From: an uncultured Bacilli bacterium
GTDB lineage: Bacteria; Bacillota_I; Bacilli_A; RF39; UBA660
Reading direction: 5' to 3'
Assembly (NCBI GenBank): GCA_910586195.1
Contig: CAJUHO010000007.1
Span: forward strand, 1-49,111
Length of the DNA stretch: 49,111 bases
The notes beneath the pieces are model-generated. The model saw only the letters and a list, made by a program, of their open reading frames with translations, made no database searches and had not been told where the DNA came from. This document shows, piece after piece, positions 1-7,850 of this stretch (position 1 is its first letter; each line of letters begins with the position of its first letter). Position numbers and translations under genes: made by a program.

Positions 1-16
1 AGTATCTTCCTTTATG
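1..16. repeat. Truncated recombination-site-like repeat at window edge
   Basis: The window opens with AG, then TATCTTC, then CTTTATG. This is the right half of the CATAAAG-N7-CTTTATG site seen complete at 20321, 20597, 36155 and 36427. Its core differs by one base from TATCATC at 36434. As at 36427, a bidirectional terminator follows about 35 bases later. I infer the distal site of a third invertible promoter whose segment and gene lie left of the window. Only nine of fourteen arm bases are visible. Confidence 0.45.
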
Positions 17-42
17 ACTTCCACTTTTCCTTTTTTACATTT

Positions 43-95
43 AAAAAAATGTAGAATATTCTGTTTTCTTTTACAGATTTTCTACATCTTTTTAC
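43..95. terminator. Bidirectional intrinsic terminator
   Basis: Arms ATGTAGAA (49-56) and TTCTACAT (80-87) enclose a second pair TCTGT/ACAGA (60-64/73-77). An A-run at 43-49 and a T-rich tract at 88-93 flank it, so it can stop transcripts from either side. It separates the zinc-ribbon gene from the site at the window start and resembles the terminator at 36480 beside an invertible promoter. Confidence 0.65.
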
Positions 96-97
96 TT

Positions 98-130
98 AAA
101 AAAATTGTAAGAATCAAGTATTCATTACAA
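98..130 (-). terminator. Intrinsic terminator of the zinc-ribbon gene
   Basis: On the minus strand a TTGTAA/TTACAA stem, extended by GAAT/ATTC with one bulge, is followed by seven T. It lies just downstream of the stop of the gene at 142-528. Confidence 0.65.
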
Positions 131-141
131 TATATTATTTT

Positions 142-528
142 TTAATAAGTTATAATAATAATAAACTGGATTGTAACAACGACAAAGGTAATAATAGTTA
201 GCCAAAAACCTGCTGTATTAAATCCTGTCTTCTTTTTTGAACGCTCTGCTAAGGCAAGAGAGAATCCAACGATAGATAAAACACTTTGTACTAATACATA
301 ACCTATCGCAAAACCAAATTGATAACTAAAAGGTTGGTAATCTAAATAAGTGCCTATATTCGAAATATTTATAAATGCACACAATCCATAAAGCAGACCA
401 ATAATTCCTAATACAAGACTCGCAATTCCCCGTCCATTTCCAGCACTTCTTTTTTGTAATTCACATCCACAATGTACACAAACAACCGCTTTTTCATCGA
501 CCTTTTTTCCACAATTAAAACAATACAT
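142..528 (-). CDS. Zinc-ribbon membrane protein
   Basis: A 128-residue protein. An N-terminal zinc ribbon has two CxxC pairs (Cys3/Cys6 and Cys17/Cys20). Three hydrophobic segments follow, at roughly residues 33-54, 72-93 and 105-127. This is the common 'zinc ribbon plus membrane domain' arrangement of Bacillota, related to zinc_ribbon_2/DUF4190-like proteins; no biochemical role is established. The ATG at 528 is preceded by AAGGAG at good spacing. Two consecutive terminators follow, so it probably ends its transcript. The membrane location is a firm reading; the function is unknown. Confidence 0.75.
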   Translation of the reverse strand: MYCFNCGKKVDEKAVVCVHCGCELQKRSAGNGRGIASLVLGIIGLLYGLCAFINISNIGTYLDYQPFSYQFGFAIGYVLVQSVLSIVGFSLALAERSKKKTGFNTAGFWLTIITFVVVTIQFIIIITY

Positions 529-574
529 TACTTAACACTCCTTTTCTTGATTATACTAAACTATAAATAAAATT

Positions 575-1042
575 TCAATTTATTATTACTTTTCCTAAAT
601 GAAAATTTTCTATGTTTTCTGTTTTATAAATAATGGTTCCTAAATCTAGGAGACGAATAATTTCATTTTTTGTAAGATTGTCTACATTAATGTAATACTT
701 TTCATTTAAATATATAATTTTTTTATGGATAGGCAAGAAATCAAAATCATCTACTTCAATGTAAAAATCTTGATCAAAATAAACAAGTACTCGCAAATCT
801 ATTGCATTATTAATACTAATATCATCAATATTAATAATCTCTATAATAGCACCTACTTTAGAGTGGATATAAACCCTTACTTTATAAAATCCTTTTAAAT
901 TTAATCTATAAACTTTATTAATTTTTAAAATAGAATCTTTAATAAATCTAATAATATCTTCTTTATGATCCATATCACACTTTATTTTCATCATCGTTAA
1001 ATAAATAATAAAGTTTTCATCTTCATCTTTTAACACTTTCAT
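575..1042 (-). CDS. Hypothetical protein
   Basis: A 155-residue protein with no signal peptide or membrane segment, rich in Ile, Asp and Lys, and predicted cytosolic with alternating short beta-like hydrophobic stretches. I do not recognise a family. The start is supported by AGGTGATT upstream of the ATG at 1042. It lies 46 bases upstream of the zinc-ribbon gene on the same strand and may be cotranscribed with it. Confidence 0.6.
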   Translation of the reverse strand: MKVLKDEDENFIIYLTMMKIKCDMDHKEDIIRFIKDSILKINKVYRLNLKGFYKVRVYIHSKVGAIIEIINIDDISINNAIDLRVLVYFDQDFYIEVDDFDFLPIHKKIIYLNEKYYINVDNLTKNEIIRLLDLGTIIYKTENIENFHLGKVIIN

Positions 1043-1565
1043 GGAATCACCTAATTTATAGTATGAAAAAAGACTTAAAAGTTTCTCAATGTCATTAATT
1101 TGGAAAAATGCAAAAGCGTTTTTTTCGTGTTAGAATAAAAAATAGGAAAGTAAAAAAGGAAGTAAGGTCAAAGCAGAGTCAACTTCATCAAGTACCAACT
1201 GGGAACTAATCTGAATTATAATCCCCTAAGAAATAAGGTAACTGAATTTACATAAAATAGAACAAAGAATCAAGTACTAAAACGGAAGAATGTTGAAATA
1301 AACTTAGATTTTGCATATGAAAAAATCAAATAATTATATAGATTAAAGTAATTAATTGAAGGTGTTTATCACCAATTAAAGCAAAATTAATTTTAAAATA
1401 TCTATGTCCTATGAGAGAAACTCAAAAATACAAAGGAAATAAAAATATCAAAAATGAGTCTCATATAAATAAATGAAAAACATTTTGATATTTTATAAAC
1501 AAATAATTAAAATTAAAAAGCAAGGAAATCTTTTAAACTTCATTGCTTAAGTTAATAACAAGTCT
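1043..1565. other. 523-bp intergenic region
   Basis: A very AT-rich spacer between two minus-strand genes. It holds a hairpin at about 1354-1378 (TTAATT...GGTG paired with CACCAATTAA, with a three-base bulge) and the terminator at 1515-1548. A plus-strand frame of 33 codons (1108-1209) would give a very basic peptide, but its ATG lacks a convincing ribosome-binding site. The rest may be decayed sequence; nothing else is supported. Confidence 0.4.
1515..1548 (-). terminator. Probable intrinsic terminator
   Basis: AAGCAA (1518-1523) pairs with TTGCTT (1543-1548), with a short inner GAA/TTC pairing. The minus-strand 3' side runs into five T. It lies 18 bases after the stop of the gene at 1566. 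Confidence 0.5.
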
Positions 1566-2018
1566 TTAACCTTCTACTCTAAAATTATGTGCTTTGGCAC
1601 TCTTTTTATCAATTACCGTATCTATTCTAATAGCACCACCATGTTCTATTTGTGAAATAAAAGTAGGTACTCTACCAATTTCTTTTTCCTCTTGATCCAA
1701 AAAAACTATATCTACCATACGATCTGAAAAAGTTTCACCGTTATTAAATATATTAGCCATCAAGTGAACAAGATTTTCTCCCTCTTCTATTTCTATATTT
1801 TGAATACTTAAACTTAAATAAGTTTTATCTTTTACTAACTCATTAGAAATTCCCAAATTGGGCTTTTTATTATCCTTAGGTTTAATGTAGGCAATTCCTA
1901 TAAATATACAAATAGATACTACTAAAACTAATGCAACAATAGGTATTACTATTTTTATTATCTTATTGTCCACTTTTAAGTTTTTGAAATTTATTTTTTT
2001 AATATCTATTTTTTTCAT
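1566..2018 (-). CDS. Membrane-anchored protein with FxLYD-like Ig-type domain
   Basis: About 150 residues. A lysine-rich N-terminus precedes one membrane segment at roughly residues 22-45. The extracytoplasmic domain (about 60-150) has a beta-sandwich pattern including an xNNGE turn, resembling FxLYD-type domains of secreted Bacillota proteins. I chose the ATG at 2018 because AAGGGTGAT, a good Shine-Dalgarno match, lies just upstream; a GTG at 2030 falls inside that element. The gene stands alone between terminators. The fold assignment is inference and the function is unknown. Confidence 0.65.
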   Translation of the reverse strand: MKKIDIKKINFKNLKVDNKIIKIVIPIVALVLVVSICIFIGIAYIKPKDNKKPNLGISNELVKDKTYLSLSIQNIEIEEGENLVHLMANIFNNGETFSDRMVDIVFLDQEEKEIGRVPTFISQIEHGGAIRIDTVIDKKSAKAHNFRVEG

Positions 2019-2061
2019 TTTCACAATCACCCTTTATGGTAAGTATAACAAAAATATCTCT

Positions 2062-2100
2062 AAAAAAAAAGACCCTAAATTACATTTATCGTTAGGTCTT
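2062..2100 (-). terminator. Intrinsic terminator after engB
   Basis: AAGACC-TAA and TTAGGGTCTT pair on the minus strand with one bulged G and run into nine T. The hairpin overlaps the engB stop codon and ends the ackA-nrnA-engB run. Confidence 0.7.
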
Positions 2101-2668
2101 CTATTTTTTTTAAAACTTCTGCTTTCCCTAGTTTTGTTAAACTAGAAAAAACTAACAAATCATCCCCTACTACTAAATCTAGTGTATCCATAATTGTCTT
2201 TAAACTTTTATTTTTTTTACTATTACCAACTTTATCTGCTTTAGTCGCAATTACAGTAACTGGTAAATTATAATACTTTAAAAAATTATACATCAATAAA
2301 TCATCTTCTGTAGGTTTATGACGGAAATCAATCAATAAAAATACTCTTTTTAGTTCTTCCCTTTTTTCCAAGTATTCTTCAATCATCATACCAAATTTGG
2401 CCTGTGTTTTTTTATCCGTTGCAGCATAACCATAGCCTGGAACATCCACTAAATAAAAATTATTATTTACCAGATAAAAATTTATAGTCTGTGTCTTTCC
2501 TGGTCGAGAAGAAGTATGAGCTAAATTTTTTCTAGAAAGCAAAGCATTAATAAAACTGCTTTTTCCAACATTACTTCGTCCTACTAATAAAAATTCTGGC
2601 AATTCTTTTACTGGATATTGGCTTCTTCTACTTGCCATAATATCTAATTTAGACTCCTTGATAACCAT
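2075..2668 (-). CDS. engB: Ribosome biogenesis GTPase YsxC/EngB
   Basis: A 197-residue TRAFAC-class GTPase of the EngB/YsxC family, which acts late in 50S subunit assembly and is usually essential. The G1 loop GRSNVGKS is at residues 30-37, the G3 motif DVPG at 75-78 and the G4 motif TKAD at 142-145. A G2-region Thr follows SRPGKTQ. The length is typical of the family. The ATG at 2668 begins the base after the nrnA stop, with its ribosome-binding site GAGGTGG inside the nrnA end, so translation is likely coupled. The pairing with nrnA and acetate kinase may simply share a strong promoter. Confidence 0.95.
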   Translation of the reverse strand: MVIKESKLDIMASRRSQYPVKELPEFLLVGRSNVGKSSFINALLSRKNLAHTSSRPGKTQTINFYLVNNNFYLVDVPGYGYAATDKKTQAKFGMMIEEYLEKREELKRVFLLIDFRHKPTEDDLLMYNFLKYYNLPVTVIATKADKVGNSKKNKSLKTIMDTLDLVVGDDLLVFSSLTKLGKAEVLKKIEDLTINVI

Positions 2669-3628
2669 TTAGGCCACCTCTTTTCCTAATCTTTCAATAT
2701 ACTCTTTACTAACAGCATCTAATTCATGAATAATTAGTTCTGCTTCTTCAAAGGTTGTCGTTTTTACTCCACTTGCAAACTTGTGTCCCCCACCATGATG
2801 ATTTTCTGCTACTTTATTAATTTCAGGTCCTCTAGATCGAATAGAAATACGAATATTCTCATTTTTAATATCTTCTGTTACTGTAACCCAAACAAGTATT
2901 TCAGAAATAAAGTTGAAGTTATTAATCATATTCCCCGCTGCTGCGGAATCTACTTTAAATTTCGTAATAATATCATCTGTTATTATAATATAACCAACAC
3001 CATAATCTGTCACAATCATATTCTGTGCAATATAACCTTCAAATTTCACTTCTGCGAAGGGACGCAAATAAAGCTTTTGATAAATATCATTAATGGAAAA
3101 TGGATACTTTTCCAAATATTTAGAAACTAGTGAAAAGGTCTTAGGCGTACAACTATTAAATAAAAAGCGGTTAGAATCTGATACCAGTCCAGCAAACAAC
3201 TTCTTAGCAATCTCTTCATTACATAACAAAGGTGTAGACTCAATAAGTTCCATAATAATCTCACAAGTAGAAGAAGAAGTATCCTCAATATATTCTTCTT
3301 CACCTAAAACTTCTACAAAAGGATGATGATCTATTTTTATGATATCAGAAAATTCATCTAAATTAACGCCATCCACTCTTTTTTTATCTGGAGTATCTAA
3401 GACAATTAATAAGGCATTACTAACAGGCTCTTGTTTATCTAACTTTCCAATAAAAGTAAATTTACTTGTTCCTGTTCCTATTGCTAATACCTTTTTTTCA
3501 GGAAAAGTAAGTCGAATGGAATCTCGTAATGCCAACTGGCTCGCTAATGCATCTGGATCAACGCCAATATGCCTTACAATTACAATTGTGCCATATTTCT
3601 TAATTTTCCTAAATATTTTTTTAAACAT
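2669..3628 (-). CDS. nrnA: DHH phosphoesterase, NrnA-type oligoribonuclease/pAp phosphatase
   Basis: A 319-residue DHH/DHHA1 protein. NrnA degrades short oligoribonucleotides from their ends and dephosphorylates 3'-phosphoadenosine 5'-phosphate. Metal-ligand motifs are visible: His20 with Asp24/Asp26 in RHIGVDPDA, Asp78 in VLDTP, the DHH triad at 100-102 and Asp151 in VSDSNR. The DHHA1 substrate-binding motif GGGH lies near residue 280. The start follows AGGAAG. The gene begins 14 bases after the ackA stop and abuts engB, giving an ackA-nrnA-engB operon. The first motif reads GVDPDA where many homologues have xxPDGDA, which is within family variation. Confidence 0.9.
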   Translation of the reverse strand: MFKKIFRKIKKYGTIVIVRHIGVDPDALASQLALRDSIRLTFPEKKVLAIGTGTSKFTFIGKLDKQEPVSNALLIVLDTPDKKRVDGVNLDEFSDIIKIDHHPFVEVLGEEEYIEDTSSSTCEIIMELIESTPLLCNEEIAKKLFAGLVSDSNRFLFNSCTPKTFSLVSKYLEKYPFSINDIYQKLYLRPFAEVKFEGYIAQNMIVTDYGVGYIIITDDIITKFKVDSAAAGNMINNFNFISEILVWVTVTEDIKNENIRISIRSRGPEINKVAENHHGGGHKFASGVKTTTFEEAELIIHELDAVSKEYIERLGKEVA

Positions 3629-3642
3629 AAATATCTTCCTAT

Positions 3643-4824
3643 CTATTCTCCTATTAAAGACATAGTATCTCTAGCAATCATTAACTCCTCATTTGTTGGA
3701 ATTACATAAACTGAAATCTTAGAACCTTTATCACTAATTTTTGTAACTTCTCCACGAATTTCATTTTTCTCTAAATCAATTTTCACACCTAATGGCAATA
3801 AAGATTCACATACTAATCTTCTAATTGGGCTACTATTTTCTCCAACACCTGCTGTAAAGACAATAGCATCGGCACCACCAAGCAATAAATAATATTGTCC
3901 AATGTAATTTACAATTGTTCGAACATACTTATCTCTAGCAAGAATTGCCTTCTCATTACCCTGTTCAGCACTTTCTATAATATCTCGCATATCATGACTA
4001 TACTCACTTAATCCTAATAGTCCACTATGTTTATTTAAATCTTCAATAACTTCACTGGCATTCTTTCCCTCTTTTTCCATAACATAAGTAATAATAGAAG
4101 GGTCAATATCTCCACTACGCGTTCCCATCATGATACCAGCAAGAGGAGTAAATCCCATAGAAGTATCTATACACTTACCATTTTGAATTGCAGCAATAGA
4201 CCCCCCATTTCCAATATGGCAACTAATAACACGTAAATCCTCACGACCAAATATTCTATTTACAGAATCAGCAATATAGCGATGAGAAGTTCCATGAAAA
4301 CCATATTTGCGAACTCCATAGTCTTTATACCAACTATAAGGAACTGGATAAAGATAGGCCGTCTTATCCATCGTCTGATGAAAAGCGGTATCAAACACTC
4401 CTACCATTGAAACATTAGGTAACACTTCTTTAAATGCTTTAATACCTAAAATATTAGCAGGATTGTGCAATGGTGCAAAATCACTAAATTCATCTAAATC
4501 TTTGATAACTTCATCTGTAATTATAACGGATGAAGAATACTTATCTTTGCCATGCACCAATCTGTGTCCTACTCCATTAATTTCATCTAAAGATTCAATA
4601 ATGTGTAAATCAATAAGTCTTTCTAATAATAAGTGAACAGCATCTTCATGATTATTCATTTCTACCTTCTGTTCTATTTTTTCACCATTATATTTAATAG
4701 TGTAACAACTTCCCTCTATACCAATACGTTCAAATAACCCACTGGCGATTACTGTTTCATCTTCCATATTAAACAAACTAAATTTTAAGGAACTGCTTCC
4801 TGCATTAATTGATATTATCTTCAT
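3643..4824 (-). CDS. ackA: Acetate kinase (copy 1, downstream)
   Basis: A 393-residue acetate kinase that makes ATP from acetyl phosphate and ADP in fermentative overflow metabolism. Family signatures are intact: N-terminal INAGSSSLKF, substrate Arg in GHRLVHG (Arg88), catalytic Asp145 in VFDTAFHQT, His177 in YGFHGTSHR, the phosphate loop HIGNGGS, GIMMGTRSGD, FTAGVGEN and C-terminal TNEELMIARDT. The ATG at 4824 is preceded by AAAGGAG. It has its own extended -10 promoter, separate from the paralogue upstream, which ends in a terminator. An operator-like palindrome overlaps its expected transcription start, so the two copies may be differently regulated. Confidence 0.96.
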   Translation of the reverse strand: MKIISINAGSSSLKFSLFNMEDETVIASGLFERIGIEGSCYTIKYNGEKIEQKVEMNNHEDAVHLLLERLIDLHIIESLDEINGVGHRLVHGKDKYSSSVIITDEVIKDLDEFSDFAPLHNPANILGIKAFKEVLPNVSMVGVFDTAFHQTMDKTAYLYPVPYSWYKDYGVRKYGFHGTSHRYIADSVNRIFGREDLRVISCHIGNGGSIAAIQNGKCIDTSMGFTPLAGIMMGTRSGDIDPSIITYVMEKEGKNASEVIEDLNKHSGLLGLSEYSHDMRDIIESAEQGNEKAILARDKYVRTIVNYIGQYYLLLGGADAIVFTAGVGENSSPIRRLVCESLLPLGVKIDLEKNEIRGEVTKISDKGSKISVYVIPTNEELMIARDTMSLIGE

Positions 4825-4851
4825 ACTTTTTACTCTTCTCCTTTAAATTTA

Positions 4852-4882
4852 CTATTTAGATAAGCAAAGCTTTTCTAAATAG
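4852..4882 (-). promoter_or_regulatory. Operator-like palindrome at the ackA transcription start
   Basis: Arms CTATTTAGA (4852-4860) and TCTAAATAG (4874-4882) match perfectly. Inside them, after one T/T mismatch, AAGC pairs with GCTT around an AAA centre. The element begins directly beside the -10 box at 4883-4888, so most of the upstream arm would not be transcribed. It is therefore more likely a DNA operator than an RNA hairpin, and no T-tract follows. It does not look like a CcpA cre site. The binding protein is unknown. Confidence 0.5.
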
Positions 4883-4891
4883 ATTATAACA
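4883..4891 (-). promoter_or_regulatory. Extended -10 promoter of ackA copy 1
   Basis: The minus strand reads TGT then TATAAT, an extended -10 element. No good -35 hexamer is present at 16-18 bases. It lies in the gap between the two kinase genes, downstream of the terminator of the upstream copy. Confidence 0.6.
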
Positions 4892-4911
4892 TAATTTTTC
4901 GCATTAATGAT

Positions 4912-4944
4912 AAAAATAGATAACTTTTATAATTATCTATTTTT
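4912..4944 (-). terminator. Intrinsic terminator between the acetate kinase genes
   Basis: AAAAATAGATAA (4912-4923) pairs perfectly with TTATCTATTTTT (4933-4944) around a nine-base loop. The minus-strand 3' arm ends in a T-run. It overlaps the stop codon of the upstream kinase gene at 4937. Confidence 0.8.
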
Positions 4945-6130
4945 CTTCTATGATAGCATAGGTATCTCGTGCAATCATCAACTCTTCATCCGTTGCTAAA
5001 ACATAAACTGGTATTTTAGAACCATTTTTACTAATAATTCCTTCTACACCTTTACGTACTATTGTATTTTTGTTTTTTTCATCATCTAAAATTACGCCCA
5101 ATGGCTTTAATTTCTTTACAACTTCTCTTCTAATAATGTCATCATTTTCTCCACCGCCAGCGGTAAAACAGATTGCATCTACTACTCCTTCTAGTTTCAT
5201 AAAATATCTAGCGATATAATCTACAATTTTATTTGTATACATATCAATTGCTAGTACCACCTTTTGTTCGTTAGCATCATATGCACGATCAATATCACGC
5301 AAATCACTCATTCCTGCTATTCCCTGCAGTCCACTGGCCTTATTTAATTTTTGGTCAACCCATTCCAAATTTCTTTCTGCCTTTTTCATAATATAACTAA
5401 TAATAGAATAATCAATATCCCCACTACGTGTTCCCATCATAATACCAGCATTTGGTGTAAATCCCATAGAAGTATCTATACAAATTCCTTCTTTAATTGC
5501 TGAAATGCTTGCACCATTTCCAATATGACAAATAATCAAATTAGGAGCCTTAGCAAGAAGAGATGCCACCTTCTCTGTAATGAATTTATGACTTAGACCA
5601 TGAAAACCATATTTACGAACATCATATTTAATGTACCACTCATAAGGAACTGGATAAAGGTATGTGGTCTCATCCATTGTTTGATGAAATGCTGTATCAA
5701 AACAAGCAACCATTTTGGCATTAGGAATATTTTCCTTAAACGCTTTCACACCATGAAGTGCAGCTGGATTATGAAGTGGTGCTAAATCTGAAATACTCTC
5801 TATTTCCTGCAAAACTCTCTCTGTAATAACAACTGATTTAGAATATTTGTTTCCTCCATGGACAATACGATGTCCTACTGCTTCAATTTCATCTAATGAT
5901 TTTACTATATTATTAGAGATTAATTCCTCTAACAAAATTTGAACAGCAATGTCATGATTTTGAAGATGGGCACTTTTATGAATTTTCTCATCTCCCACTC
6001 GGATGGTATAATCACCCATCTCCTCACCAATTCGCTCAAAATTACCCTTCGTTAACACTTTTTCTGCTGGCATTTCATAAAGACGAAATTTCAAACTACT
6101 ACTTCCAGCATTGACAGACAATAATTTCAT
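4937..6130 (-). CDS. Acetate kinase (copy 2, upstream)
   Basis: A 397-residue second acetate kinase with all family signatures: VNAGSSSLKF, GHRIVHG, CFDTAFHQT, YGFHGLSHK, HIGNGAS, GIMMGTRSGD, FTAGGGEN and ATDEELMIARDT. By eye about half the residues match copy 1 over the first 180 positions, so the duplication is old, not an assembly repeat. Nothing in the active site marks it as butyrate or propionate kinase. The start follows AGGGAGAG. It ends in its own terminator, leaving copy 1 on a separate transcript. A phosphotransacetylase gene is not in the window. Confidence 0.94.
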   Translation of the reverse strand: MKLLSVNAGSSSLKFRLYEMPAEKVLTKGNFERIGEEMGDYTIRVGDEKIHKSAHLQNHDIAVQILLEELISNNIVKSLDEIEAVGHRIVHGGNKYSKSVVITERVLQEIESISDLAPLHNPAALHGVKAFKENIPNAKMVACFDTAFHQTMDETTYLYPVPYEWYIKYDVRKYGFHGLSHKFITEKVASLLAKAPNLIICHIGNGASISAIKEGICIDTSMGFTPNAGIMMGTRSGDIDYSIISYIMKKAERNLEWVDQKLNKASGLQGIAGMSDLRDIDRAYDANEQKVVLAIDMYTNKIVDYIARYFMKLEGVVDAICFTAGGGENDDIIRREVVKKLKPLGVILDDEKNKNTIVRKGVEGIISKNGSKIPVYVLATDEELMIARDTYAIIEEK

Positions 6131-6204
6131 AATATCTCTCCCTTATATAAAATTACTTATATTATATAATAAAAGGACCAAAAAAGCACTTAAAAATCTA
6201 TTAT

Positions 6205-6636
6205 TTATTTAAAATGATATCCTTTCGAATTTAGCCCTATCCTCTTTAAGGTTTTCACCTTTTTTTCTATACTCATATTAGAAACACTAGGAAAGGCCTG
6301 TTTTACTTTCTCTGTATCAGCAAAATGAATCATCATCTCCACAATATAATCGCCTTTTTTAATGAATCCTTCATCATCTACCTTTTGCAATGAACTAAAG
6401 CCTCTATCATCACCATAAATGGACCAACTATAATCATTTTCATCTACAAGCAAAGCACCATATAATTTTTTATGATTATAAATAAAATATATTTTTTCTG
6501 CAATTTCTTGATTTTCAGTTTTCAAGAATTCAAAATTATGATTAATGAAGGTTAATGCATCCTTTGCAGAACAACCTCCTTCTTTAAAAGTTTTAACAAT
6601 AGATTGAAACTCTTCAATCATTTGGTTATCTTTCAT
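6205..6636 (-). CDS. Unknown partner of the HipA-like kinase
   Basis: A 143-residue soluble protein. The first 55 residues look helical and the middle (about 57-95) is beta-rich, with the segment YSWSIYGDDRGFSS. The last third is helical and basic. No family is recognised and no helix-turn-helix is evident, so it is not an obvious HipB-type antitoxin. Its ATG overlaps the kinase stop by one base (TAATG) with AAGGAAGTG upstream, which indicates tight translational coupling and a shared function. Whether it is a substrate, inhibitor or neutral neighbour is open. Confidence 0.65.
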   Translation of the reverse strand: MKDNQMIEEFQSIVKTFKEGGCSAKDALTFINHNFEFLKTENQEIAEKIYFIYNHKKLYGALLVDENDYSWSIYGDDRGFSSLQKVDDEGFIKKGDYIVEMMIHFADTEKVKQAFPSVSNMSIEKKVKTLKRIGLNSKGYHFK

Positions 6637-7754
6637 TATTTACACTTCCTTTTTGATACTGCTTTAAAGGTATCTTGTAAATTTTCTATGTTTTTCTCAA
6701 AACAATTATGAATATAAGAACTAGTAAATTCATCCATTTTTATTCCATTTATTCGTTCTGCTCTTATAATAGAAATATCTAAATTTTCTTCTGTCATTAC
6801 ATTCAAAAACTGTTCTACCAATTTATATCCTTCTATTCCTTTCAACTCTAAATAATCATTTAAAACTTTAGGACTAATATCCTTTTTCCGGCTCTCAATA
6901 TCTACCATATTAAAGGGAGATAATGTAAAATTAGGGCTACTTTGATAAAGAATGGTATTGATTCTACTAGAGTCCTTAAAAAAGTGAGCACTCATTATTT
7001 CATTTTGCAATAGATTAGCACGTTCTGATATTTGAGGATATCCTAATCCAAATGAAGTGGAATTATCAAATAATGGACTAAGTTTTATTGTTTTAGATGT
7101 CTTTGTCAGTCCCCAGTTATTAGGATGTCGATCCATTTGTAAAGTAAAAAGGTCAAACAGTAGCATCTGGTCCAATTGTATCAAAATATTACTCAAATCC
7201 CTTTCATTTATATCCTCTCTTTGTTTTAAAATTGAATGAACTTGTGTTAAATTATTTAAATGATTAAACAAGTATCTTTTCTGTTGATAGGCATCATAGT
7301 GGTAAAATTCTTTCGGGATTTGATAAAGATTTAAGAATTTTTCATTTATTAACAAAGGAGTATTATTGTATTTACTCTGATAGGAATTTAAAAATTCTTG
7401 AAAAATCTCGCATCCTAAGATTAAAGTTTCCTGTGCATTGTTCATTCGTTTGGAAAGAACACCATACTTACCATTAAAACTAGCAACTCGATATTCTGCG
7501 CAGGGAATCTCTAACATTTTGGCAAATTCGCAAGATAATAATTCTCCCCAAATATTAAAGGGTGGATTTTCTAATGGTTTGAATAAATAGTTTTCATTCT
7601 CTACGCAAATCCAAAATAACGCTGTCACGCCATCGCCTTCTAATTCAATGAAAGATTTTTCATACAAATCTTGTAAATCCCCATTAAACTCATATTGATA
7701 TTCCTTTTTTAATATCTCTTCTATATGAAGAACTCCATGGTATTTATCAAACAT
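6636..7754 (-). CDS. HipA/CtkA-like protein kinase
   Basis: A 372-residue protein with HipA-superfamily kinase features: a likely ATP-binding Lys59 in YLFKPL, the catalytic loop MDRHPNNWGL with Asp208 and Asn213, and a metal-binding Asp230 in PLFDNSTS. The family phosphorylates proteins on Ser/Thr; HipA itself targets glutamyl-tRNA synthetase and causes growth arrest. This protein lacks an adjacent HipB repressor and is smaller than Escherichia coli HipA, closer to CtkA-like or orphan HipA-type kinases. The start follows AGGTGATGAG. It is coupled to the 143-residue downstream gene. The kinase fold is fairly sure; the substrate is unknown. Confidence 0.8.
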   Translation of the reverse strand: MFDKYHGVLHIEEILKKEYQYEFNGDLQDLYEKSFIELEGDGVTALFWICVENENYLFKPLENPPFNIWGELLSCEFAKMLEIPCAEYRVASFNGKYGVLSKRMNNAQETLILGCEIFQEFLNSYQSKYNNTPLLINEKFLNLYQIPKEFYHYDAYQQKRYLFNHLNNLTQVHSILKQREDINERDLSNILIQLDQMLLFDLFTLQMDRHPNNWGLTKTSKTIKLSPLFDNSTSFGLGYPQISERANLLQNEIMSAHFFKDSSRINTILYQSSPNFTLSPFNMVDIESRKKDISPKVLNDYLELKGIEGYKLVEQFLNVMTEENLDISIIRAERINGIKMDEFTSSYIHNCFEKNIENLQDTFKAVSKRKCK

Positions 7755-7797
7755 CTCATCACCTAAGGCTATTATAATATAAAATCAAAAAATCCGC

Positions 7798-7824
7798 AAA
7801 AAAAGATAGGCATTTTAGCCTATC
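7798..7824 (-). terminator. Intrinsic terminator of the SASP gene
   Basis: GATAGGC (7805-7811) and GCCTATC (7818-7824) form a perfect 7-bp stem with a six-base loop. The minus strand then runs into seven T. Confidence 0.85.
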
Positions 7825-7850
7825 AAATAAGTTATAAATTCTTATTTTCA

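Noticed and set aside
1108..1209. 33-codon basic peptide on the plus strand
   Set aside because: No ribosome-binding site and a composition expected of random AT-rich DNA.
2783..3665. Plus-strand frames opposite nrnA
   Set aside because: nrnA is complete with all motifs on the minus strand; the opposite frames have no recognisable product.
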